Part shown: positions 43,315 through 51,188 of the stretch, piece after piece | How the letters are laid out: the number at the start of each line of letters is the position of its first letter | Numbering within the stretch: the stretch's first letter is position 1 | Source of the DNA: Muribaculaceae bacterium | Lineage (GTDB): Bacteria; Bacteroidota; Bacteroidia; Bacteroidales; Muribaculaceae | Reading direction: 5' to 3' | NCBI GenBank assembly: GCA_022510405.1 | Contig: JAFLTP010000001.1 | Location: 89,193 to 153,192 of the forward strand | DNA length: 64,000 nt | Notes under the pieces: generated by a model | The model's input: the letters and a program-made list of their open reading frames with translations, nothing else | Told to the model about the DNA's origin: nothing | The model's database searches: none | Made by a program: the position numbers and the translations under genes

Positions 43315-44067
43315 TCAAGATACTCGTAGAACTTCTATCCTTTGACTGTCAGTGTGGGCTTTACACATCACATAACTGTCCATTTGTGTCTTGAGAACAA
43401 ACAGATATTCCTTTATCTGTTTTATGTATCTATTGATATTTTCCACAGATGTGTTCAAATTTTTCAATAGAGAATCATCTTTCCTTCCTCTTCTCAATAT
43501 CTCCTTAAAGAAATCCAATCTGTAACTTTCGAAATGATGTATAAGGATAGTGTCCATATAAAGGATTTGGAGATTATAATAAGTATTACGCCAACGAGAG
43601 GATATATTGCAAGTTTTTACTTCTCCATCTTCATTCTCTATTACGTGGATATTCGTGATTATTACCCTTCCGCAGGATTTCCTCTCAATAGAGAATATAA
43701 GTATGGAAGAATAGGAATAATTCTGTCCAATTGTTTCAAGAACTTTCATTTGAGATGAAGTCATGTAGTTCTTCTTATATATCATTAGAGATTTTTGAGC
43801 ATCTTGTATAACGTCAATATATGTATCCAAGACTACTTGTGTATTGTCCTTCTTTTCCGAGTAAGGAAAGATATCCGAGAATGTCAGACTTGTTTCAGAT
43901 AAACTATTCAAAATCTTCTCAATCTTGAAAATACTGTCATTTGATTTTATAACATCTTTTGAGTTGATGTTTTTCAAAACTGTGTTTAACAGATGCCTTC
44001 TCTGTTTTTTGTCAAAGTGGAACAAAATCCAACTTTCCTTGATTGATTTTTCTTGGGTTGATTTCAT
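43315..44067 (-). CDS. Hypothetical protein
   Basis: 250 aa, no recognised family. Mostly helical at both ends with a beta section in the middle (SSILIFSIERKSCGRVIITN). No signal peptide or membrane segment. It may be cotranscribed with 44143-44382, from which it is separated by 75 bases containing a GGTTGGGGA/TCCCCAACC hairpin. Confidence 0.62.
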   Translation of the reverse strand: MKSTQEKSIKESWILFHFDKKQRRHLLNTVLKNINSKDVIKSNDSIFKIEKILNSLSETSLTFSDIFPYSEKKDNTQVVLDTYIDVIQDAQKSLMIYKKNYMTSSQMKVLETIGQNYSYSSILIFSIERKSCGRVIITNIHVIENEDGEVKTCNISSRWRNTYYNLQILYMDTILIHHFESYRLDFFKEILRRGRKDDSLLKNLNTSVENINRYIKQIKEYLFVLKTQMDSYVMCKAHTDSQRIEVLRVS

Positions 44068-44142
44068 AACTTATTAAATATTAAATAAATAGATAACAGT
44101 GTTAAGGATTAGGTTGGGGATTGCTCCCCAACCATTGTTTTC

Positions 44143-44382
44143 TTATGCTCGGTGTGCAATTAATTTATTTCTCAATGGAATGATAACTTTCCAATCACAC
44201 TCACTGCATACTGAGTAAGTATCTATCGGCCAAGGGTCATTCCCATATCCTTTGAAGGATTTTCCACACAAAGGGCAACGGTATATTGCACCTTCTTCAT
44301 AATTCTTCAGTTCTACGTCAAGGAACTGAATCTTCTTCACTTGTCCTTTAGAGGTGGACTCGCCTTTCTTTAGATTTTTCAT
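44143..44382 (-). CDS. Small zinc-ribbon protein
   Basis: 79 aa. YRCPLCGKSF (CxxC near 35-38) and SVCSECDW (CxxC near 59-62) form a zinc ribbon. Its promoter has the element-1 palindrome (44467-44482), then ACGTG, 20 bases and TAATTTCG. Ends in AHRA. Third in a row of three genes with identical promoter architecture; likely nucleic-acid binding. Confidence 0.7.
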   Translation of the reverse strand: MKNLKKGESTSKGQVKKIQFLDVELKNYEEGAIYRCPLCGKSFKGYGNDPWPIDTYSVCSECDWKVIIPLRNKLIAHRA

Positions 44383-44455
44383 ACTTTATTGATTTTATGA
44401 TTAAAAAATTTGTTGATATCTTTTTTACGCTGCGAAATTACACGGTCTTGTTGGG

Positions 44456-44776
44456 CTATGCACGTGAGCCAATATTGGCTCTTCCTCCTTGTAACTTCTC
44501 TGGCAACTTTCTTTGTTCTGCACACATATTTGCAATTTCTTTAAGACGGCATTGGGCTTGATAGCATCTACATCTTGAAAGTTTATTTTGGATTTGTGAG
44601 ATTTCTTCTTTTGTCTTGGTAATCTTCTCATCCAGTTCCAATAGTCGGTCTTCATTATAAATGAAGGGCGATGTCCAAATTCTCTCTATCTCATTTTCCA
44701 TTCGAGATAACTCTTGCTTTTTCTTTAGTAAATCCCTTTGAAGTTGGAGGGATTTTGCACAAAATCCTTGACACAT
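44456..44776 (-). CDS. Coiled-coil, cysteine-containing protein
   Basis: 106 aa. Long coiled-coil segments (QLQRDLLKKKQELSRMENE; LDEKITKTKEEISQIQNK) with four cysteines in the second half (CRCYQAQC) and two near the N-terminus. The last codons (ANIGSRA, stop) are encoded by the palindrome and CACGTG of the next gene's promoter, so the stop codon overlaps a regulatory site. Own promoter: palindrome (44844), CACGTG, 20 bases, TAATTTTG. Confidence 0.68.
   Translation of the reverse strand: MCQGFCAKSLQLQRDLLKKKQELSRMENEIERIWTSPFIYNEDRLLELDEKITKTKEEISQIQNKLSRCRCYQAQCRLKEIANMCAEQRKLPEKLQGGRANIGSRA
44467..44482 (-). promoter_or_regulatory. Element-1 palindromic operator copy 1
   Basis: GAGCCAATATTGGCTC, then ACGTG, 20 bases, TAATTTCG toward the zinc-ribbon gene at 44382. 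Confidence 0.72.
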
Positions 44777-44832
44777 TTTCTCATTGTTTTTGTTTATTAA
44801 TTTTCAATGCAAAATTATCAGGTACTATTTTC

Positions 44833-44967
44833 TCATGCACGTGAGCCAATATTGGCTGTTCGGTTGAGTTGGTGAATGAGTTTTAATCTGTGCTTATCCG
44901 ATTCAGAAATTACAAATTTGTTTCTCTGAAAATTCGTTGTCGTCATGTTGTTCATTCTCTGTTTCAT
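44833..44967 (-). CDS. Small basic protein (44 aa)
   Basis: Starts MKQRMNNMTTTNFQRNK, ends NRTANIGSRA. It has a complete element-1 promoter (palindrome at 45027, CACGTG, 20 bases, TAATTTCG), and its final codons overlap the palindrome of the next gene exactly as in 44456-44776. Basic; possibly DNA- or RNA-binding. No family recognised. Confidence 0.6.
   Translation of the reverse strand: MKQRMNNMTTTNFQRNKFVISESDKHRLKLIHQLNRTANIGSRA
44843..44858 (-). promoter_or_regulatory. Element-1 palindromic operator copy 2
   Basis: AGCCAATATTGGCT core (44844-44857), then CACGTG, 20 bases, TAATTTTG toward the coiled-coil gene at 44776. Confidence 0.72.
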
Positions 44968-45026
44968 AATAATCTTTGTTTTTAATTACAGTGCGAAATT
45001 AGTCGGTAATGTTGGGGATTGCACGT

Positions 45027-45042
45027 GAGCCAATATTGGCTC
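45027..45042 (-). promoter_or_regulatory. Element-1 palindromic operator copy 3
   Basis: GAGCCAATATTGGCTC, then ACGTG, 20 bases, TAATTTCG toward the 44-aa gene at 44967. Confidence 0.72.
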
Positions 45043-45242
45043 ATCAAGAATACTTACCATCATATTTTATATAGATCAGGATTAAAGCCGTATTTCTCAA
45101 ATTGTATTATTATGAGGATGTGAAATGTTACGAAACGAAAGACGAAATGAAATTGGAATATGGATTAGAACATGGAAAAACAAGACTTGATTTATTCACT
45201 AACTTACGCCTCTGTTGAGAAAATGTATTAAATTTGCAATTG

Positions 45243-45476
45243 AAACCGCAAAGGAATGCCTATGAATTAAAGAATAATAGAAAACGACATATAATATACG
45301 GAAGAAGCATTTTTGCCATATCTGGTATCTGAAACTTCGACACTTTCAAATCAACCATGAGAAATAGCAAGAATGCTCACGTCTCCCATAGGCGTGGGCA
45401 TTACTCATTTATTTTGGTTGATAGGTAGTCGAAGACCTCAGATACAGATAAACAGAGTTTGTCCACGTTTTTTTTG
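45243..45476 (+). ncRNA. Candidate rod-like RNA (6S-like shape)
   Basis: No gene in this stretch. From 45321 to 45448 the plus strand folds back on itself as one long interrupted hairpin: CTGGTATCTGA with TCAGATACAG, CTTCGAC with GTCGAAG, AATCAACC with GGTTGAT, ATGAG with CTCAT, and ATGCTCACG with CGTGGGCAT at the tip. Internal bulges separate the stems. Eight T follow at 45468-45475. A TAAATTTG box at 45229-45236 would start it near 45243. Shape and length recall 6S RNA, but I see no independent support for that identity. Confidence 0.55.
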
Positions 45477-45659
45477 TATCCGCAAGTCATATTTTCAAAT
45501 GGATGAAGTGGATGAGAAAGAATATCAGACAAACATTCTAATTTTGAACAGGCAAAGGGAAAGACCCATGCTATAAGTCATGGTGGCAATACATTTTTTG
45601 CGGTGGATTGATTGAGTGATTTTTATTTCAATTATAAAATTGCTAATTTTGTAGCGTCA

Positions 45660-45952
45660 CACAAGTCCCAAAATTGGTGCTTGATATGACTTGAAATAAT
45701 AAAAAGCGTTACTAAACGCTTCTGTTCTGTCTCTTTGGAACTTCGCAACTTTCAATTGGATTGACAGATTGAAGCAAATGGAACGCTCATGGATATGTAT
45801 TATATCCCATGCTTGCTATATTGTGAAATATGCGGGCTTAATGGAATATTACATATTGCGTGGGTCTTCTACTTTGCTCGTTCTTCAATCCAGGGCATTG
45901 CGAAGGCCTCAAAGAGTGGAACGAGCGAGAAGTTCGACACCCACGCTTTTTT
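45660..45952 (+). ncRNA. Structured RNA, copy 2 of a pair shared by elements 1 and 2
   Basis: Stems: P1 AGCGTT/AACGCT (45705-45720); P2 TCTGTC/GACAGA (45726-45731 and 45763-45768) with loop CTTCGCAA; P3 GCGTGGGT/ACCCACGC (45858-45865 and 45939-45946) followed by six T; P4 GCTCGTTC/GAACGAGC (45876-45883 and 45919-45926) with loop TTGCGAAGGCCTCAAA. The P2 and P4 loops are exact complements (45741-45748 with 45898-45905), implying a kissing interaction. Compared with copy 1 at 28420-28670, stems differ but still pair while loops are conserved. A TAATTTTG box is at 45644-45651. Lies about 50 bases before a lipoprotein gene. Confidence 0.78.
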
Positions 45953-45999
45953 ATTGATAATCCTCTTAAGGGTGTCAAGAGGCAAGCAATCTCTAAAAT

Positions 46000-46908
46000 A
46001 TGAGAAAACTGGTTTATTTTATTGCCATTGGTGCCCTATTAGCATCTTGTGGTGGAAACAAATCCTCTAAAGAGGAAAACAATGAAGATTCCATTGTATT
46101 AGAAGAAGGAATTGCGGAAGTGGGTGAAACCACAACTGGAGAGAGTTCACCCCAAGAGGATGAAGAAACGGAAGGGTACCAACCTCCCTTCAGTGTTACG
46201 GCAGTTTTAACAACACAAGGAGGTGACAAAATACCAAACGATTCTAAGATATTGGAAGATGGAATTCATTATTATAGTAGAAAAACTATTATTCTTGAAA
46301 TCTTCAAGAATGGTAAATATAAAGGACAGATTACCGATGAATCTTTTAACCATCGGACAGGATATAGATGGTGGAAAAATACCCAAAATGAATTTAACGG
46401 TAATTGGAATACTCTTGAAAGACGTGCTGGGGAAGGCTATCAAAAAGTCTATGAACTCCATTGGGATAGTAATTCAATATACGTTCCAGACGATTGCGAA
46501 TACATTTATTTGGATGATTGGTTTGACTGCAGAGACTTTAACACAAGGTCGCAAAATGCTTGGCCTATTACAAATGTTGTAAAACAAACAGGAATTATCA
46601 AGGCAGATGTAATAGAAGATGATGGCACACCAGGTCCCGAACTTTGGGGAGAAACGTATGAAGGAGAAGGTGGTGGCAAACTATGGAAATTTGAATTTTC
46701 AAACGAAACCAAAAATGTCCAAATATACTCAAAACCACAAAATGACCCCAATCAGAAATGGAATTGGACTTTTGGAGAATCATATACCTATGAGGGGAAA
46801 ACTATAAAAATTAGCGATCAATTCAAAGGTTCAGTATCTTCTGATGGTAATACAATTACATTGAAAGATGGATTTGGAGATGTATTCAAATTAAAGAAGG
46901 TTAACTAA
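46000..46908 (+). CDS. Lipoprotein of unknown function
   Basis: 302 aa. Type II signal peptide with lipobox LLASC (Cys at about residue 17), then an acidic, Ser/Glu-rich linker with GGNKSS after the Cys, which in Bacteroidales can act as a surface-export signal when acidic. The mature part is beta-rich with many Trp and no recognised domain. It follows the structured RNA by about 50 bases and precedes another exported protein by 13 bases, so the two form an operon. Confidence 0.75.
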   Translation: MRKLVYFIAIGALLASCGGNKSSKEENNEDSIVLEEGIAEVGETTTGESSPQEDEETEGYQPPFSVTAVLTTQGGDKIPNDSKILEDGIHYYSRKTIILEIFKNGKYKGQITDESFNHRTGYRWWKNTQNEFNGNWNTLERRAGEGYQKVYELHWDSNSIYVPDDCEYIYLDDWFDCRDFNTRSQNAWPITNVVKQTGIIKADVIEDDGTPGPELWGETYEGEGGGKLWKFEFSNETKNVQIYSKPQNDPNQKWNWTFGESYTYEGKTIKISDQFKGSVSSDGNTITLKDGFGDVFKLKKVN

Positions 46909-46921
46909 TTACTACATTTCT

Positions 46922-48358
46922 ATGACATTGAAATATTTATTAAGCATTATGGGTGCAAATATTTTATTTGCATCCATAGCCTATGCAAATGGAGTAAAAG
47001 ATAATACTCAAGATAACATTAATATCCAACCCGATTCAAATTGTGAATTATTAGCTCTTAGTAATCCACAAGAAGAAACCCCTTCAAAACCTAAATCAAG
47101 GATTCTTCAAAGGAGAGATTCTATAATGAGGGCTCAAGGCAAAACTCCTCCTTCTGTAAATACTGCACCACAAAAACAAGAAAATGAAAGATATACAGTG
47201 ATAGACGGTCATCCAGCTGTAGATTTAGGTTTATCTGTTTTATGGGCAGCAGATAATATTGGAGCTAAAAATATGATTGATGCTGGGGACTATTTTGCAT
47301 GGGGTGAAATAGAAAAAATAGGTACTCATCTGACACCAAATAAAAGGTACACGGAATACGTAGGTAAAGACGTTACCTTAGGGGATATTTCTCAATCCGA
47401 ATATGACATCGCCCATAAATTGTGGGGTGGCAATTGGCGTATGCCCAATCTTGAAGAAGCAAGAGAATTAGTTGAGAAATGCAAATGGGAATGGATGACG
47501 GTAGGTGGAGTGAATGGTTATAAGATAACTGGGCCTAATGGAAAATTCATTTTTATGCCATCTGTAGGATATATAGAAAATACAGAAAAAAAGGAAAATA
47601 ATAAATTAGGAAGTTATTGGACTTCAACCCGTAAAATTAAAGATGGAACAGAGGCTTTTATTTTGACTTTTATAAAAGATCCTTCTATAAAAAATAATTG
47701 GGTCATCGGCACATATCCAAGAAGTGCAGGTTTACCCATACGACCAGTAACTGGTTATGGCATCCATGATAATGATGATTTTTTAAATACGGTATCTGGA
47801 AATAAGAACGGGCATGACTATGTTGATTTAGGTTTATCTGTCAAATGGGCAACATCCAATATTGGTGCAAACAATCCTGAAGATTACGGAGAATATTATT
47901 CAAGAGGTGAAAGTAGGAACAAACCAAAAAGGTATTTTACCGAGGGAGATTATTCACTTGAAAATGTAAATATGACAAAGGAAGTGGGTGAATTATCTGG
48001 CAGTAAATATGATGTAGCTACCAAGAAATGGGGTGAAGAATGGAGAACCCCAACCAAGGAAGAAGCTCTGGAGTTAATAAACAAATGTAAATGGGAACCT
48101 GTCCTCATAAGAGGGCATTATGGAGTTAAAGTAACTGGACCCAATGGAAATTCCATTTTTTTACCTTCATCAGCAGATGGTCCTTTTGTTCCAGGCACAA
48201 ACAAATATATAGAGAATTTTGGAAGTTATTGGACAACAGGAACAACTGAATATTTTAATGAAGGAATTGCACTTAATTTCTATACTTTAAGTGATAAAAG
48301 AGAGCTTAATAAATTAAGAGGTTGGACTGGTCTCACAATAAGACCAGTTACAAAATAA
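46922..48358 (+). CDS. Exported protein with two FISUMP/DUF1566-like repeats
   Basis: 478 aa. Signal peptide (LLSIMGANILFASIAYA) then a linker with a basic helix. Two copies of a repeated domain follow (about 90-275 and 295-478): each has VDLGLSVxWA, an NIGA, an EYD/KYD...WG..WR.P motif, a KCKWEW or KCKWEP stretch, KxTGPNG...F.PS, GSYWT and a final IRPVT. This pattern is common in exported Bacteroidales proteins. Its role is not known. Followed by a terminator at 48410. Confidence 0.8.
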   Translation: MTLKYLLSIMGANILFASIAYANGVKDNTQDNINIQPDSNCELLALSNPQEETPSKPKSRILQRRDSIMRAQGKTPPSVNTAPQKQENERYTVIDGHPAVDLGLSVLWAADNIGAKNMIDAGDYFAWGEIEKIGTHLTPNKRYTEYVGKDVTLGDISQSEYDIAHKLWGGNWRMPNLEEARELVEKCKWEWMTVGGVNGYKITGPNGKFIFMPSVGYIENTEKKENNKLGSYWTSTRKIKDGTEAFILTFIKDPSIKNNWVIGTYPRSAGLPIRPVTGYGIHDNDDFLNTVSGNKNGHDYVDLGLSVKWATSNIGANNPEDYGEYYSRGESRNKPKRYFTEGDYSLENVNMTKEVGELSGSKYDVATKKWGEEWRTPTKEEALELINKCKWEPVLIRGHYGVKVTGPNGNSIFLPSSADGPFVPGTNKYIENFGSYWTTGTTEYFNEGIALNFYTLSDKRELNKLRGWTGLTIRPVTK

Positions 48359-48409
48359 TCGTTTAATAATTTAAATAAAATAAAACTCTAAAGAGTTATC
48401 AAAAACATC

Positions 48410-48443
48410 AAGCGGTTGATTGAAATGTCGACCGCTTATTTTA
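48410..48443 (+). terminator. Intrinsic terminator
   Basis: AAGCGGTTGA / TCGACCGCTT stem followed by ATTTTAA, 50 bases after the stop at 48358. Confidence 0.6.
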
Positions 48444-48527
48444 ATTACGATGGTATCAACTAATATTCCAAGAATTAAGTATTATAATAAATTTGTATAT
48501 CTTTGAATTGATTTTTGATATGCAGAT

Positions 48528-49829
48528 ATGTCACAATTCCTTAATGATACATCAAATTACCATTCGGAACAGTCCACGGAGATTGATTTCAGCGATGCAC
48601 TGAAATTACATGGCGGTGGTTCTATCTGCGACATCTACCGTACAAAATGGCAACGTAGGGAAGTCTTTGTGAAAAGACTTAAAAATGAATATAGGTCTAA
48701 TCCTCTTTATCTTGATGCACTTGACAAGGAATTTGAAATAGGTGTAAAACTCAAACATCCCTCTTTGCCCAATTATCTTGAATTCCATAGGGATTATATC
48801 ATTATGGAATTTATAGACGGATGCACGTTGGAAGAGATGATCAAAAGAAAAGACCCTTGGCTTTCCAATGAAAATAACATTGTGAAAATGTTAAGCCAAC
48901 TTATAAAGGTGGTTGAGTATCTTCATTTCCACCATATAACCCATTGTGATATCAAGACAGACAATCTCCTTATCACGGCCAATAACCATGACCTTGTATT
49001 GATTGATTTTGATAAGAGTTATACCGATTCGCTCAATGATACGTCGGGCGACCCATCCAAATACGGATTATCCTCTGATGACGTTGGAAAGACGGCAATC
49101 GATTTCCACGGTATAGCACAAGTGGTGAAGAAACTTAAAGATAATGTTCCTGATTTTAGATTTGCTCAATACAAGAATTTCATTGCTGAATGCTATAAGT
49201 CTGACCCATCTTCTGAAGAATTATTAAAACTACTTGACAATAAAGCCAAGAAACGAAATAGGAGATTTTATTGGTTGGTAATGTTTGCCCCATTCTGCGT
49301 TGCCTTGGTATTCGGAACAGTCTTGTGGTTACTGCAAGGAAGAAACGGTTATTATGATAGTTACGGAGTGATAAAACCATCCTTACAAGTTCTTGATTCA
49401 ATAAATCATGAATCTAATGTAAAGCCACAAGAGGCTGAAACCCCCATTAAAACAGAAGTAAAAAAGGTAATTGACACTCCATTATCACAGCAACAACTTC
49501 ATGAAAATGCCAAAGAAATGGCAAAGGATTTGGATAAAAGGATACATCCGCTTTATATACAATTAAACGCTGGTTTGGACACTCTCAATTTGCTTAAAAA
49601 TGATACTACACTGACATGGGAACAATTATTAACTCGTGGCAGAGAATTCCTTGATAAAGAAACGGAATATAAAGAAGAAACATTTGCAATAGTTAATGAG
49701 ATGTATCCAAATATTACAGAGAGGGAAGCCGTGAGGATATTGTCTTATTCCAAAGATTATACGGAGTATAACAAGCGTTCCATTCCCGAACTGAAGGAAT
49801 ACGGCCAAGAGATAGAAAGACGCAAATAA
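48528..49829 (+). CDS. Membrane-anchored Ser/Thr protein kinase
   Basis: 433 aa. Kinase domain with HGGGSICDIYR (Gly loop), VFVKRL (ATP Lys), MEFIDG hinge, HCDIKTDN catalytic loop (about 140) and IDFDKS in place of DFG (about 160). It aligns well with the element-2 kinase (15945), including DPSKYGLSSDD. After the kinase comes a single transmembrane helix (about 246-270: FYWLVMFAPFCVALVFGTVL) and a C-terminal extracytoplasmic helical region (about 165 residues). So the kinase is inside and a sensor-like part outside. The element-2 version instead has LRRs and no membrane helix. Confidence 0.9.
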   Translation: MSQFLNDTSNYHSEQSTEIDFSDALKLHGGGSICDIYRTKWQRREVFVKRLKNEYRSNPLYLDALDKEFEIGVKLKHPSLPNYLEFHRDYIIMEFIDGCTLEEMIKRKDPWLSNENNIVKMLSQLIKVVEYLHFHHITHCDIKTDNLLITANNHDLVLIDFDKSYTDSLNDTSGDPSKYGLSSDDVGKTAIDFHGIAQVVKKLKDNVPDFRFAQYKNFIAECYKSDPSSEELLKLLDNKAKKRNRRFYWLVMFAPFCVALVFGTVLWLLQGRNGYYDSYGVIKPSLQVLDSINHESNVKPQEAETPIKTEVKKVIDTPLSQQQLHENAKEMAKDLDKRIHPLYIQLNAGLDTLNLLKNDTTLTWEQLLTRGREFLDKETEYKEETFAIVNEMYPNITEREAVRILSYSKDYTEYNKRSIPELKEYGQEIERRK

Positions 49830-49843
49830 TCCATTTCATCCAT
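49830..49843 (+). promoter_or_regulatory. Element-2-type operator at the element-1 regulator promoter
   Basis: TCCATTTCATCCAT, a close relative of the element-2 motif, 13-15 bases before a promoter (TTG, 19 bases, TAAATTTG) for the gene at 49904. Overlaps the stop of the kinase gene. Confidence 0.6.
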
Positions 49844-49903
49844 TTGGTTTTCAGATTCTTGATGTCCCATGTAAAAGAGGTAAATTTGTATAAAATATTC
49901 GTT

Positions 49904-50467
49904 ATGGCAAATGAGAATGAAATACTGAAAAGAATCAAGGATAAGGTCGGCTTGGATATGTCAAAGAGCGTGGATTTTGATATCCTTGCACAAGCAATCA
50001 AAGACAAAACCAATGAGGGTCTTGGTGTGAATACATTGAAAAGATTGTTTGGCTACAAGACAGACAAATTGGTGCCAAGAATATCCACAATGGATGTTAT
50101 AGCCCAATACCTCGGGTGTGCCAATTATGAATCTCTGATAAAGGAATTAGGGGAAGATGCGGATATTTCCTTGTTTACCCCTGTGGATTCTATTGACCCC
50201 CAAGACCTTGAAAAAGGCTCACAGATAAGGCTTGCATACGACCCGAACCGTGTGATGTTCCTGACCTATCTGGGAGATTTCAGATTTATTGTAAATGAAG
50301 TGGAGGGAAGCAGAAATATCCAAAAGGGTGATATATTGACTATCACACAGTTGGTGGTGGGACATCGTTTTGTGGCTGCACATGTAGAAAGAGACGGTCA
50401 AGACCTCGGTGGATATGAATCCGCAAAATACAAAGGACTTAAATCAGTAGAACTTGTAAACCCCTAG
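49904..50467 (+). CDS. HTH/beta-domain regulator candidate of element 1
   Basis: 187 aa from ATG 49904; a longer frame from 49844 runs through the promoter and operator and is rejected. Same two-part structure as 35938-36492: N-terminal HTH (LAQAIKDKTNEGLGVNTLKR, then STMDVIAQYLGCANYESLIK) and C-terminal beta domain (DADISLFTPVDSIDPQDLEK, then QKGDILTITQLVVGHRF). Identical phrases (DADIS-FTPVDSID) mark it as an orthologue or recent paralogue. Next to the kinase here, whereas in element 2 the two are 18 kb apart. Confidence 0.75.
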   Translation: MANENEILKRIKDKVGLDMSKSVDFDILAQAIKDKTNEGLGVNTLKRLFGYKTDKLVPRISTMDVIAQYLGCANYESLIKELGEDADISLFTPVDSIDPQDLEKGSQIRLAYDPNRVMFLTYLGDFRFIVNEVEGSRNIQKGDILTITQLVVGHRFVAAHVERDGQDLGGYESAKYKGLKSVELVNP

Positions 50468-50474
50468 CAGAAAC

Positions 50475-50846
50475 ATGACCCAAGCAGATTGGATAAAGGA
50501 AGAATTAAAGGATGAGGATTTTAGTTTCCGTCTTGCATCCCTTTCCTTAAGACATACTGGTTTACCAATGGTTATCTTGATAGATACCAAGTTATTGGAT
50601 AACAAGAATACTCCAAGACTTCTTTTCAACGATTCTTATGAGGATAGGTGGCAATGGGAAACATTATATCTCATCTCTCTTGACGAAGAAAATCCCCAAT
50701 TACTTCTTGATGAGCCACCCCATAACCTTGAAGATAATTCCATATCAATATTAAAATCATGGATTATAAATCATTATGATGGCCTAATGAAAGTGTGGAA
50801 TGGGGAAATCTTCCAAGATGAATTCATAATTTCCATTACGAAATAA
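50475..50846 (+). CDS. Hypothetical protein downstream of regulator
   Basis: 123 aa, starts MTQADWIKEELKDEDFSFRL. Acidic, soluble, no recognised family. It begins 7 bases after the regulator stop and is likely cotranscribed. A long hairpin follows its stop. Confidence 0.62.
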   Translation: MTQADWIKEELKDEDFSFRLASLSLRHTGLPMVILIDTKLLDNKNTPRLLFNDSYEDRWQWETLYLISLDEENPQLLLDEPPHNLEDNSISILKSWIINHYDGLMKVWNGEIFQDEFIISITK

Positions 50847-51188
50847 ATTACGAAACAATTACGAAATTTCGTCGTTTCGTAATTGTTCCATAATCTGTTC
50901 AAAGTTCATTTAAGATAACTCCGCCATTCTGCGGTTATCATTTATCAGTATATAGATGGTTTCAGAATAATTATCTATTTTCATTTCGTCGTTTCGTAAA
51001 ACTTCTTTTTCTCCCCCTTTTTGATTTCAACATTTATTGTTGTCTCTTGTTTGTGAAATTTTATGATAAACAATTATTTTAATCTTTAGGGCCCGAATTT
51101 TTAATAGAATCAACTAAAGAAAAATTATAATACATTCACTCATATAATCTTCACCGTAGGTGATAACGGATTCTATACTTATCATGTA
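50847..51188. other. Repeat-rich intergenic stretch
   Basis: About 340 bases. Just after 50846 an imperfect long inverted repeat (ATTACGAAAC...ACGAAAT with ATTTCGT...GTTTCGTAAT) spans 50848-50886. TTTCGTCGTTTCGTAA recurs at about 50989. On the minus strand two very short frames (24 and 16 codons) lie between these repeats, which I do not call as genes. Confidence 0.45.
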
